A DNA stretch of 64,000 bases, from the NCBI GenBank assembly GCA_963700395.1, contig CAVOXI010000008.1:1-64000 (forward strand), written 5' to 3'. The number at the start of each line of letters is the position of its first letter. The first letter of the stretch is position 1. The notes beneath the pieces are model-generated. The model made no database searches, was not told the origin of the DNA, and saw nothing but the letters and a program-made list of their open reading frames with translations. The position numbers and the translations under genes were made by a program. This document shows positions 50,996-59,931 of this stretch, piece after piece. The DNA comes from Prado023 sp963700395. GTDB taxonomy: Bacteria > Actinomycetota > Actinomycetes > S36-B12 > CAIYMF01.

Positions 50996-51785
50996 GTGAG
51001 CGGTGCGGCAGAGGTGAGCGGTGCCGAGTTCAGCGGTGCCGATCTGGGTGGGGCGGCACAGGCGGGCGGCGCAGCGCACGCGGGCGGGGAGGCGGACGTC
51101 AGCGGGGCAGGGCAGGTTGTGGGCGCTGCCGCGCTGGTGCGTCCGATGCTCGAGTCCGTGGCCGATCCGGGGCGGGCCCCGGCCATGGCCGCGTACATGA
51201 AGGGCATCGCGCCCTACCTCGGGGTGCCCACCCCCGCCCGACGCGCAGCGACGCGGGACTGGATCCGCGGGTTCGACCCCGGTCCCCACGCGGGCGACCT
51301 CCTGGCCACCGCCGGCGAGCTCGTCAAGGAGCCTGAGCGCGAGTTCGCCTACGTCGCGATCGACCTGGTGAGCTCGCCACGAACGGACGCTGCCGGGATC
51401 GAGCCTGCTGGCCCTGCGGGAGCTCGCCCTGGAACGGCCCTGGTGGGACACGGTGGACGCGTGGTCGACCTGCATCGGGCGGGCCGGCCTGCGCCACGCG
51501 ACGTGGGATCCGATTGTGGCCGGATGGGCAACCGACGAGAGGCTCTGGGTGCGCCGGATCGCGCTGGTGTTCCAGGTGGGCCGCCGAGGCCTGGTCGACC
51601 TCGACCTGCTGTTCTCCGCATGCGAGGCGAACCTCGCCGACCGCGACTTCTTCATGCGCAAGGGCATCGGCTGGGGCCTGCGCGACGCCGCCCGGTCCTA
51701 CCCCGACGAGGTCCGCGCGTTCGTCACCGCGAACGCCGACCGGATGTCGGCGCTGTCGATCCGTGAGGCCACCAAGCATCTGTGA
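50996..51785 (+). CDS. AlkD-like DNA alkylation repair protein, one frameshift
   Basis: This HEAT-repeat DNA glycosylase-like protein is about 263 residues when restored. The C-terminal half has the family hallmark DRDFFMRKGIGWGLRDAAR and the tail SALSIREATKHL. Upstream, PYLGVPTPARRAATRDWIRG and EFAYVAIDLV match the AlkD N-terminal helices. A frameshift near 51378 separates these from LLALRELALERPWWDTVDAW. The first 35 residues from GTG 50996 are a repetitive Ser/Gly/Ala stretch (VSGAAEVSGAEFSGADLGGA), so the true start may be further in. AlkD enzymes excise bulky alkylpurines; this activity is inferred from similarity only. Confidence 0.75.
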
Positions 51786-52137
51786 ACCTTGCCGCCGGGG
51801 TGGTCGATTTCAGGGTGGGCCCAGTCCGGGTACGCGGACCTTGCCGTGGATGTGGTTGCTGCCATCCCTTTGCCACGCAGGCACACCCACCACATCGACG
51901 GCATGGCCGGCTGCTCGGCCGCTGGCCGGGTCGAATTCTGACCATGTCGACGGCATGGTTCCGATCCCCGAACCAGCACCCAGGCATCCGGGGAGGACCA
52001 GCCGTCACGAGCCGTGGATGGCGAGGCCAGCGACGCCGACGACACCATCGGCGCCGACGCGGGACCCAGCACACCGCCGCGACCTGACGGTCGCACTCGT
52101 CGTCCCCTCGGCGGGGTCGGCCCGCTAGCGTGTGACC
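51786..52137. other. Gap between the AlkD-like gene and gadB
   Basis: No gene is recognisable here. There are two pairs of short direct repeats, both spaced by 52 bp (ACCTTGCCG at 51786 and 51838; CGACGGCATGG at 51896 and 51948), and one 8-bp inverted pair GATGTGGT (51849-51856) with ACCACATC (51889-51896). Open frames across it are Arg/Pro-rich and look like chance. Confidence 0.4.
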
Positions 52138-53532
52138 ATGGCCATCCACTCAAAGGAAATGATCGAACTCGAACGCCTCATCATCGCCCCGGTGTACGCC
52201 CGGCCCAACGAGCTCGTGGGGATCCCCAAGGACCAGCTGCCCCTCGACGGCATGGATCCGCGCGTCGCCTACCGGCTGCTGCACGACGAGCTCATGCTCG
52301 ACGGCAACTCCCGCCAGAACCTCGCGACCTTCGTCACCACGTTCATGGACGATGAGGCGGACCGGCTCATGGCCGAGACGCTGGACAAGAACATGATCGA
52401 CAAGGACGAGTACCCGCAGACGGCGGCCATCGAGGGCCGCTGCGTCCAGATCATCTCGAACCTGTGGAACTCCCCGAGCCACGAGCAGGCCACCGGGACC
52501 TCGACGACCGGCTCCAGCGAGGCCGTGATGCTCGGTGGGCTGGCCCTGAAGTGGCGGTGGCGCCAGCGCCGCGAGGCCGCGGGGCTGCCCAGCGACAAGC
52601 CGAACCTCGTGATGGGCATCAACGTCCAGGTCGTGTGGGAGAAGTTCTGCCGCTACTGGGACGTCGAGCCGCGCTACGCCCCCATCGAGGAGGGCCGCCT
52701 GCAGCTCAACGCCGAGGAGGCCCTGAAGCTGGTGGATGAGAACACGATCGGGGTCGTGGCCATCCTCGGCTCGACGTTCGACGGGTCCTACGAGCCGGTG
52801 AAGGAGATCGCCGACGCCCTGGATGCGCTTGCGGAGTCCGGCGGTCCCGATGTGCCGGTCCACGTGGATGCCGCATCCGGCGGTTTCATCGCCCCGTTCA
52901 TCGATCCGACCCTCGAGTGGGACTTCCGCGTGCCGCGCGTGCGCTCGATCAACTCCTCGGGCCACAAGTACGGCCTGGTCTACCCGGGCGTCGGCTGGGT
53001 CATCTGGCGCACTCCCGAGGACCTGCCCGAGGACCTGATCTTCCACGTCAACTACCTCGGCGGGGACATGCCGACCTTCGCGCTGAACTTCTCGCGTCCC
53101 GGCGGCCAGGTCATCGCGCAGTACTACAACTTCATCCGCCTGGGCCATGAGGGCTACCGGGAGATCCAGCAGGCGTGCCGCGACGTGGCGATGTACACCG
53201 CGGCGGAGATCGCGAAGATGGGACCCTACGCGCTGCTCTCCGACGGCTCCGAGCTGCCGGTGTTCTTCTTCCGGCTCAAGCCCGAGGTCACCAACTACAC
53301 GGTCTACGACGTGTCGGCAAAGCTCCGTGAGCGTGGCTGGCAGGTGCCGGCGTACTCGCTGCCCGAGCCGCTCACGGACCTCTCGGGGCTGCGGGTCGTG
53401 GTGCGCAACGGGTTCGGCCGCGACCTGGCCGACCTGTTCCTCGCCGACCTGGCACGGGCGACCTCGTTCCTGGAGAGCCTTCCCGTGGCGTTGCCGGCCG
53501 ATCCCAGCCACACGGAGTCGTTCCGGCATTGA
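52138..53532 (+). CDS. gadB: Glutamate decarboxylase
   Basis: This PLP enzyme converts glutamate to GABA, consuming a proton. It has 464 residues, the standard GadA/GadB length. The PLP-lysine motif is SINSSGHKYGLVYPGVGW (Lys near 277), with HVDAASGGFIAPF before it and GTSTTGSSEAVMLGGLALKW as the cofactor phosphate loop. ATG 52138 is preferred over the GTG 6 bp upstream. The following membrane-protein gene starts in the stop codon (TTGA overlap), so they are coupled. No GABA antiporter (GadC) is recognised, so acid resistance versus metabolic use cannot be decided. Confidence 0.94.
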   Translation: MAIHSKEMIELERLIIAPVYARPNELVGIPKDQLPLDGMDPRVAYRLLHDELMLDGNSRQNLATFVTTFMDDEADRLMAETLDKNMIDKDEYPQTAAIEGRCVQIISNLWNSPSHEQATGTSTTGSSEAVMLGGLALKWRWRQRREAAGLPSDKPNLVMGINVQVVWEKFCRYWDVEPRYAPIEEGRLQLNAEEALKLVDENTIGVVAILGSTFDGSYEPVKEIADALDALAESGGPDVPVHVDAASGGFIAPFIDPTLEWDFRVPRVRSINSSGHKYGLVYPGVGWVIWRTPEDLPEDLIFHVNYLGGDMPTFALNFSRPGGQVIAQYYNFIRLGHEGYREIQQACRDVAMYTAAEIAKMGPYALLSDGSELPVFFFRLKPEVTNYTVYDVSAKLRERGWQVPAYSLPEPLTDLSGLRVVVRNGFGRDLADLFLADLARATSFLESLPVALPADPSHTESFRH

Positions 53533-54323
53533 GCCCACCACGACGGCGGACCCTGCCCATCGAGGTCCCGCCCGACGCCACCGACGTGCTCGTCACGGGA
53601 CCCCGACCCTTCGTGACGCGGGTCCACTACCGAGACGCTGACGGGCAGGTCGTCGACTGGTCCGCGCGCCGCCACCGCAAGTCCGGCGGGTCCTCCCGCG
53701 GACTCACGTGGTGGATCGGGCTGCTGTTCGTGATCGGCTCATCCTGCTTCCTGGTCGGCCCGATCCCGGCGTTCGAGGATGCGGTCGGCATGACCGCCAC
53801 CGACGCCACGTTCTTCGTCGGGTCCATCTTCTTCACCACCGCCTCCTACCTGAGCTACATGCAGGTGGTGCGGTCCGGCGGCCGGCGCTGGCTCGGCTGG
53901 ACCCCCCAGCTGATGGGCTTCTGGGCCACGGCGATCCAGCTGGTCGGCACGTTGTTCTTCAATGTCACGACCCTCGCGGCCCTGGTGGCCCTGACCCAGC
54001 CCGAGGCGGCCGAGCACGTCTGGCGGCCCGACGCCCTGGGGTCCGTGTGCTTCCTGGTGGCCTCGGCGATCGCGTTCGCCGAGGCCGGACACCGCTGGTT
54101 CTCCTGGCGGCCCGGCAAGCGTGACTGGCACATCACGGCCCTGAACCTGTGGGGCTCGGTCTTCTTCGGCATCTCGGCGATCGGCGCCTACGTCGACCCC
54201 GACGGCCAGATGGTCAACTCCCGGTGGGCCAACGCCGGGACAGCCCTGGGCGCCGCGTGCTTCCTGGTCGCCTCGATCCTGATGATGCCCGAGGGTCGCA
54301 ACCCAGCCCGCGACCACGACTGA
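53529..54323 (+). CDS. Integral membrane protein with YrhK-like repeats
   Basis: This 264-residue protein starts with TTG overlapping the gadB stop. A soluble N-terminal 60 residues (PFVTRVHYRDADGQVVDW) is followed by about six membrane helices. Segments such as GLLFVIGSSCFLVGPIPAF and NLWGSVFFGISAIGAYVDPD resemble the two-helix YrhK unit, apparently repeated three times. It is not a GadC-type antiporter. Coupling to gadB suggests a role linked to GABA, pH or membrane stress, but nothing in the sequence shows the function. Confidence 0.65.
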   Translation: MSPPRRRTLPIEVPPDATDVLVTGPRPFVTRVHYRDADGQVVDWSARRHRKSGGSSRGLTWWIGLLFVIGSSCFLVGPIPAFEDAVGMTATDATFFVGSIFFTTASYLSYMQVVRSGGRRWLGWTPQLMGFWATAIQLVGTLFFNVTTLAALVALTQPEAAEHVWRPDALGSVCFLVASAIAFAEAGHRWFSWRPGKRDWHITALNLWGSVFFGISAIGAYVDPDGQMVNSRWANAGTALGAACFLVASILMMPEGRNPARDHD

Positions 54324-54573
54324 CGCTCGAACCGCACGGCACCTGGTCCCGCGAACACCCGAGTCGACCTGATCGACGGCCGCCGCTCGTCGGCGCCGAC
54401 GACCGTTCGTCGCGGCCGTGCCGACCTCTTGTCGAGGCCCGCCACCGCTCGCCGCAGGCCGTCCCGCAGCGGTTCCCTGCCTCCACCCGGCTGCCCTACG
54501 TTCGCGCCACCGAGCACGGCAACGGTCGTCAGGACCAACCGGTCCGACGAGGAGCACTCCAGGAGGCAGCACG

Positions 54574-54951
54574 ATGACCAGTGATCTCCAGGGCCCCCCG
54601 AATCAGGGGCCGCCGACATCCGGTACTGGGGGCGTCCCAGATCCGGAGGCCTACCTCCGCGCCTCAGTGAGCCCGCAGTTCATCGAGCTGCGATCCAGGT
54701 ACAGGGGGTTCTCGTTCCCCATGACGGTGGCCTTCCTCGTCTGGTACTTCATGTTCGTGTTCGCCGCGGTGTTCGCCCCGGAATGGATGGCCACCCCCGT
54801 GTTCGGCAACATCAACATCGGCATCATCTTCGGCCTGCTGCAGTTCGTCTCCACCGGGCTGATCACCTTCCTGTACGTCCGCCACGCCAACAACCACCTC
54901 GACCCCCTGGCGACCGAGATCCGCGAAGAGATGGAGGGCAACGCCGCATGA
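54574..54951 (+). CDS. DUF485 small membrane protein (partner of acetate permease)
   Basis: This 125-residue protein has two membrane helices (about 50-70 and 83-102) following a Pro/Gly-rich cytoplasmic start. The segment SPQFIELRSRYRGFSFPMTV and the tail LDPLATEIREEMEG are typical of DUF485 proteins, which accompany ActP permeases (YjcH in E. coli). ATG 54574 has AGGAGG upstream. Its last codon overlaps the actP ATG. The preceding gap (54324-54573) has a 16-bp perfect palindrome TCGTCGGCGCCGACGA at 54387-54402. Confidence 0.88.
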   Translation: MTSDLQGPPNQGPPTSGTGGVPDPEAYLRASVSPQFIELRSRYRGFSFPMTVAFLVWYFMFVFAAVFAPEWMATPVFGNINIGIIFGLLQFVSTGLITFLYVRHANNHLDPLATEIREEMEGNAA

Positions 54952-56594
54952 CCGCCACCCTGGTCCACACCGTCACGACCACCACCGTCGGCAGCCCCCT
55001 GGTCAACATGGCGATCTTCCTGGCGTTCGTCGCCGGGACGATGGTCATCGTCATCCGCGCCTCGAAGTCCAACACGAGCGCCACCGACTACTACACCGGC
55101 GGACGCTCGTTCACCGGTGGCCAGAACGGAACCGCGATCGCGGGGGACTACCTGTCCGCGGCGAGCTTCCTGGGCATCACCGGAGCGATCGCACTCACCG
55201 GCTTCGACGGCTTCCTCTACTCCGTCGGCTTCCTTGTGGCCTGGCTGGTGGCCCTGCTGCTGGTCGCCGAGCTCCTGCGCAACACGGGCAAGTTCACGAT
55301 GGCCGACGTGCTCGCCTTCCGGATGCGCCAGCGGCCGGTCCGTACCGCCGCTGCGATCTCCACACTGGCTGTGTCGCTGTTCTACCTGCTCGCACAGATG
55401 GCCGGTGCGGGCGGCCTCGTGAGCCTCCTGCTCGGCATCACCAGCAGCATCGGCCAGTCGATCACGATCGCAGTCGTCGGCATCCTGATGATCATCTACG
55501 TGCTGGTCGGCGGGATGAAGGGCACCACCTGGGTCCAGATCATCAAGGCGGTCCTGCTCATCGCCGGCGCAGCCCTGATGACCTTCTGGGTCCTCAGCAA
55601 GTACGGGTTCTCCCTGTCGAACGTGATGGGAGCCGCCGCCGACAACAGCCCGTTGGGCGACAAGCTGCTCGAGCCCGGCGCGAAGTACGGCAAGAACACG
55701 CTGACCAAGGTCGACTTCATCTCGCTGTCGATGGCCCTGGTGCTCGGCACCGCCGGCCTGCCGCACGTCCTTATGCGCTTCTACACCGTGCCCACCTCCA
55801 AGGACGCCCGCAAGTCCGTCGTCTGGGCGATCAGCCTCATCGGGATGTTCTACCTGTTCAGCCTGGTCCTGGGGTACGGCGCTGCTGCGCTCGTCGGCCC
55901 CGAGACCATCGCCAAAGCCCCCGGCAAGGCCAACTCAGCCGCACCCCTGCTCGCCTACGAGCTCGGTGGAACCCTGCTCCTGGGCTTCATCTCCGCGGTG
56001 GCCTTCGCCACGATCCTGGCGGTCGTCGCCGGCTTGACGATCACGGCCAGCGCGTCCTTCGCACACGACGTCTACGCCAGTGTGATCAAGAAGGGCGAGG
56101 TCTCGGCGGACAAGGAGGTCCGGGTGGCCCGGATCGCCGCCGTCGTGATCGGCCTGGTGGCCATCGTGGGCGGCATCCTGGCAAAGGACCAGAACATCGC
56201 GTTCCTCGTCGCCCTTGCCTTCGCGGTGGCGGCCTCGGCCAACCTCCCGACGATCCTGTACTCGCTCTTCTGGAAGAACTTCACCACCCGCGGGGCGCTG
56301 TGGAGCATCTACGGCGGGCTGATCGCCTCCATCGGCCTGATCATCTTCTCCCCGGTCGTCTCGGGCAAGCCCGTCGACGCGGCGACAGGCAAGAGCGCCT
56401 CGATGATCCAGGGCCTGGACTTCTCCTGGTTCCCGCTGGACAACCCGGGGCTGATCTCGATCCCACTGGCCTTCTTCCTGGGCTGGCTGGGCTCCGTGAC
56501 CGACAAGGAGAAGCCGAACGTCGCGAAGTACGCGGAGATGGAGGTCCGGTCCCTGACCGGCGCCGGCTCCGAGAAGTCCGTCTCCGTGCACTGA
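54948..56594 (+). CDS. actP: Sodium:acetate symporter ActP
   Basis: This transporter of the sodium:solute symporter family takes up acetate and similar short carboxylates. The protein has 548 residues and about 13 helices. Signature segments are ATDYYTGGRSFTGGQNGTAI, DYLSAASFLGITG and AGLPHVLMRFYTVPTSKDAR, as in ActP/MctC. It is coupled to the DUF485 gene (ATGA overlap) and is followed 108 bp later by acs, which activates the imported acetate. Confidence 0.92.
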   Translation: MTATLVHTVTTTTVGSPLVNMAIFLAFVAGTMVIVIRASKSNTSATDYYTGGRSFTGGQNGTAIAGDYLSAASFLGITGAIALTGFDGFLYSVGFLVAWLVALLLVAELLRNTGKFTMADVLAFRMRQRPVRTAAAISTLAVSLFYLLAQMAGAGGLVSLLLGITSSIGQSITIAVVGILMIIYVLVGGMKGTTWVQIIKAVLLIAGAALMTFWVLSKYGFSLSNVMGAAADNSPLGDKLLEPGAKYGKNTLTKVDFISLSMALVLGTAGLPHVLMRFYTVPTSKDARKSVVWAISLIGMFYLFSLVLGYGAAALVGPETIAKAPGKANSAAPLLAYELGGTLLLGFISAVAFATILAVVAGLTITASASFAHDVYASVIKKGEVSADKEVRVARIAAVVIGLVAIVGGILAKDQNIAFLVALAFAVAASANLPTILYSLFWKNFTTRGALWSIYGGLIASIGLIIFSPVVSGKPVDAATGKSASMIQGLDFSWFPLDNPGLISIPLAFFLGWLGSVTDKEKPNVAKYAEMEVRSLTGAGSEKSVSVH

Positions 56595-56702
56595 CCCCCC
56601 ACTGCCGTCCGGACGCCGGTGAGCCAGCTGCCCCGGCGCCCGGACGGCGCCAACCCGAATCCCCCACGTCACACCCCGAACGGAAGAAAGCAGGAGTCCC
56701 CG

Positions 56703-58661
56703 ATGTCGACCGACACGCTGGCGAACCTCGCCACCGAGAACCGGACGTTCGCCCCCGACCCCGCGTTCGCCGCACAGGCCAACGCCCAGGCCTCGATCTA
56801 CGAGCACGCCGCCGCCGACCGGCTCGGATTCTGGGCCGAGCAGGCCGACCGGCTGTCCTGGGACCGCCGCTGGGACGAGGTGCTCGACTGGTCGCAGGCA
56901 CCGTTCGCCAAGTGGTTCGTCGGCGGGCGGCTGAACGTGTCGGTCAACTGCCTGGACCGGCACGTGGCCGAGGGCCGGGGCGATCGCACCGCGATCATCT
57001 TCGAGGCCGAGGACGGCCGCAGCGAGCACATCAGCTACACCGACCTGCTGGCACGGGTCTCCCAGGCCGCCAACGCGATCACCTCGCTGGGCGTCGTTGC
57101 CGGTGACCGGGTCGCGATCTACATGTCGATGACCCCCGAGGCGGTCGTGGCGATGCTGGCGTGCGCACGCATCGGGGCGGTCCACTCGGTGGTGTTCGGC
57201 GGGTTCGCCGCCGAGGCGCTGCGCTCCCGGATCGACGACGCCCAGGCCAAGCTGGTCATCACCGCCGACGGGCAGTACCGCCGCGGCTCGGCGATGGCCC
57301 TCAAGCCGGCAGTCGACGAGGCCGTGGAGCACTGCCCGAGCGTGGAGCATGTCCTGGTCGTGCGGCACACCGGCCAGGACGTCGACTGGCACGAGGGCCT
57401 CGACGTGTGGTGGCACGAGTGGATGCCGAACCACTCGACTGAGCACACCCCCGAGTCGTTCGACAGCGAGCACCCGCTGTTCATCCTCTACACGTCCGGC
57501 ACGACCGGGAAGCCGAAGGGCATCCTGCACACCTCGGGGGGCTACCTGACCCAGGCGGCCTCGACGTTCAACAACGTCTTCGACCTCAAGCCCGAGACCG
57601 ACGTCTACTGGTGCACCGCGGACATCGGCTGGGTCACCGGCCACTCGTACATCGTCTACGCGCCCCTGGCCAACGGCGCCACCCAGCTGATCTACGAGGG
57701 CACCCCGGACACCCCGCACCGCGGCCGCTTCTGGGAGATCATCGAGAAGCACAAGGTCTCGATCCTCTACACCGCGCCCACGGCGATCCGCACGTTCATG
57801 AAGTGGGGCGACGACCTGCCCAACGGGTACGACCTGTCGAGCCTCCGGCTGCTCGGCTCCGTCGGCGAGCCGATCAACCCGGAGGCGTGGATGTGGTACC
57901 GGGAGGTCATCGGCGGCGGCCGGTGCCCGATCGTGGACACCTGGTGGCAGACCGAGACCGGCGCCATGATGATCAGCCCGCTCCCCGGGGTCACCGCGTG
58001 CAAGCCGGGATCCGCGATGCGCCCGCTGCCCGGCATCTCGGCGCAGGTCGTCGACGACGAGGGCCACCCCGTGCCGCCCGGCGGGGGTGGGTACCTCGTG
58101 CTGACCGAGCCGTGGCCGGCGATGCTGCGCGGCATCTGGGGCGACAACGAGCGCTACGTCGACACGTACTGGTCGCGCTGGCCTTCGTTCTACTTCGCCG
58201 GCGACGGCGCGAAGCTCGACGAGGACGGGGCGATCTGGCTGCTCGGTCGCGTCGACGACGTGATGAACGTGTCGGGGCACCGGATCTCCACCACGGAGGT
58301 CGAGTCCGCGCTGGTCTCGCACGAGGTGGTCGCTGAGGCGGCCGTCGTCGGTGCGGCGGACGCCACCACCGGCCAGGGGATCGTCGCGTTCGTGATCCTG
58401 CGCTCCGGCGTCGAGAACACCCCCGACCTGGTCGGCGCGCTGCGCGCCCATGTCGCCCACGAGATCGGCCCGATCGCCAAGCCACGCCAGATCCTGGTGG
58501 TCTCCGAGCTGCCCAAGACCCGATCGGGCAAGATCATGCGCAGGCTGCTGCGCGACCTGGCCGAGCACCGCGACCTCGGCGACGTCACGACCCTGGCTGA
58601 CCCGACGATCATGGCCCAGATCCAGGCCGGCCTGGACGCCCCGGCCCCGGCGCCTGCCTGA
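56703..58661 (+). CDS. acs: Acetyl-CoA synthetase
   Basis: This adenylate-forming enzyme makes acetyl-CoA from acetate, ATP and CoA. It has 652 residues. The ATP motif is ILYTSGTTGKPKGILHTSGG; the acetate pocket has VDTWWQTETGAMMISPLPG; and the C-terminal lysine that is acetylated to control Acs is K610 in LPKTRSGKIMRRLLRD. Lys control by acetyltransferases is known in the family and not shown here. AGGAG precedes ATG 56703. Genes for uptake lie on both sides, and a 14-bp stem-loop follows the stop. Confidence 0.95.
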   Translation: MSTDTLANLATENRTFAPDPAFAAQANAQASIYEHAAADRLGFWAEQADRLSWDRRWDEVLDWSQAPFAKWFVGGRLNVSVNCLDRHVAEGRGDRTAIIFEAEDGRSEHISYTDLLARVSQAANAITSLGVVAGDRVAIYMSMTPEAVVAMLACARIGAVHSVVFGGFAAEALRSRIDDAQAKLVITADGQYRRGSAMALKPAVDEAVEHCPSVEHVLVVRHTGQDVDWHEGLDVWWHEWMPNHSTEHTPESFDSEHPLFILYTSGTTGKPKGILHTSGGYLTQAASTFNNVFDLKPETDVYWCTADIGWVTGHSYIVYAPLANGATQLIYEGTPDTPHRGRFWEIIEKHKVSILYTAPTAIRTFMKWGDDLPNGYDLSSLRLLGSVGEPINPEAWMWYREVIGGGRCPIVDTWWQTETGAMMISPLPGVTACKPGSAMRPLPGISAQVVDDEGHPVPPGGGGYLVLTEPWPAMLRGIWGDNERYVDTYWSRWPSFYFAGDGAKLDEDGAIWLLGRVDDVMNVSGHRISTTEVESALVSHEVVAEAAVVGAADATTGQGIVAFVILRSGVENTPDLVGALRAHVAHEIGPIAKPRQILVVSELPKTRSGKIMRRLLRDLAEHRDLGDVTTLADPTIMAQIQAGLDAPAPAPA

Positions 58662-58676
58662 GCCCGGAACCGCGCG

Positions 58677-58728
58677 CCCCTGTGTCATGGCACCCTCACG
58701 CCCGATGGCTGGTTCCATGACACAGGGG
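58677..58728. terminator. 14-bp perfect inverted repeat between acs and the kinase gene
   Basis: CCCCTGTGTCATGG (58677-58690) and CCATGACACAGGGG (58715-58728) are exact complements separated by 24 bp. They lie 15 bp after the acs stop and 24 bp before the kinase ATG. No T-run follows, so besides a factor-assisted terminator the dyad may be an operator (TGTCATGG/CCATGACA half-sites) for the two-component operon. Confidence 0.55.
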
Positions 58729-58752
58729 CAGCCGGCCGATAGCGTGCGCCCA

Positions 58753-59931
58753 ATGGGTGACTGGGTGCTCGCGGTCGCAGTGATCGCCGGGGCGATCGTG
58801 CTCGGGGTGCTCCTTGCCCGGGTGGTGCGCGGGCGGGCCGGCCTGGGCTCCGAGGGGGACATGGCGACCTACCGGACCCTGCACCTGGCCAGCCTGGCGG
58901 CGCCCCCGCTGCGTGGCGGGCTGACGGCAGCGTCGGTACAGCGCCCCGCCAAGCACCTTCGCACGCTGCTGGGGGTCGAGGCACTGGTGATCGCCGACCG
59001 GCTCGAGGTCCTGGCCTGGGACGGCGTCGGCGAGCGCCACGGCCAGGCGGCGCTGGCACACGCGGCGCTGGCGCTGGAGTCCGGGGCCTGCGTGGTGCTG
59101 GGGGCCGGCCAGGTCAGGGAGGTGTCGGAGATGATGCGCAGCGGGGTCGCCGCTCCCCTGACCTCCGATGACATCGTGATCGGGGCCCTCGTGGCCTACT
59201 CCACGCAGCCCGCAGGGCCCGCGATGGTGCGTGCGGTCCAGGAGGTGGCGGTGTTCGCCTCCGGCCAGCTGGACCTCGCCGAGCTCGACCGGACCAGGGC
59301 GCGCTCCGCCGAGGCGGAGGTCCGCGTGCTGCGCGCGCAGATCTCACCGCACTTCGTGTACAACTCGCTGACGGCCATCGCCTCCTTCGTGCGCACCGAC
59401 CCGGACCGTGCCCGCGACCTGCTGCTCGACTTCGCGGACTTCACGCGCTACAGCTTCCGCTCGCACGGGCGGTTCACGACGCTGGCCGAGGAGCTGCACT
59501 CCATCGAGCAGTACCTGCTCCTGGAGCAGGCGCGGTTCGGCGACCGACTGACGGTCGCCCTGCGGGTGGACCCCGAGGTCGTGGGCGTGCGGATCCCCTT
59601 CCTGTGCATCCAGCCGCTGGTCGAGAACGCCGTGCACCACGGCTTCGAGAACTCCGACGGGCCGGGAACCATCACCATCACCGCCCGCGATCGCGGCGCG
59701 GACTGCCTGATCAGGGTCGAGGACGACGGTGCCGGGATCGAGCCGGCCGTGGTCCGGCGAAGCCTGTCCGGGGAGCCCGGCGACCACGTCGGCCTGGCCA
59801 ACGTCGACGAGCGGCTGCGCAGCACCTTCGGCGAGGACCGGGGCCTCGTCGTGGAGACCGCGCCCGGGGCGGGGACCAGGATCACGATGCTGATCCCGAA
59901 GTACTCCGAGGCGGTGGCCGTCGATGAGTGA
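58753..59931 (+). CDS. LytS/YehU-type sensor histidine kinase
   Basis: This is a sensor kinase of the His_kinase (PF06580) type, 392 residues. One N-terminal membrane helix (5-22) is followed by a GAF-like cytoplasmic region (about 40-170), a short linker and the kinase core. The phospho-acceptor is H200 in LRAQISPHFVYNSLTAI; the ATP-binding N-box is IQPLVENAVHHGFEN (N292), then DDGAGIEP and HVGLANVDERL. No extracellular sensor domain exists, so an intracellular or membrane signal is expected. The response regulator starts 8 bp before its end. Position between acs and a symporter suggests sensing of acetate or a related metabolite. Confidence 0.9.
   Translation: MGDWVLAVAVIAGAIVLGVLLARVVRGRAGLGSEGDMATYRTLHLASLAAPPLRGGLTAASVQRPAKHLRTLLGVEALVIADRLEVLAWDGVGERHGQAALAHAALALESGACVVLGAGQVREVSEMMRSGVAAPLTSDDIVIGALVAYSTQPAGPAMVRAVQEVAVFASGQLDLAELDRTRARSAEAEVRVLRAQISPHFVYNSLTAIASFVRTDPDRARDLLLDFADFTRYSFRSHGRFTTLAEELHSIEQYLLLEQARFGDRLTVALRVDPEVVGVRIPFLCIQPLVENAVHHGFENSDGPGTITITARDRGADCLIRVEDDGAGIEPAVVRRSLSGEPGDHVGLANVDERLRSTFGEDRGLVVETAPGAGTRITMLIPKYSEAVAVDE

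Noticed and set aside
55935..58862. A 975-codon open frame on the minus strand opposite actP and acs
   Set aside because: It lies antisense to two intact, strongly conserved genes and reads as Arg/Asp/Val-rich low-information sequence; high GC makes such frames common.
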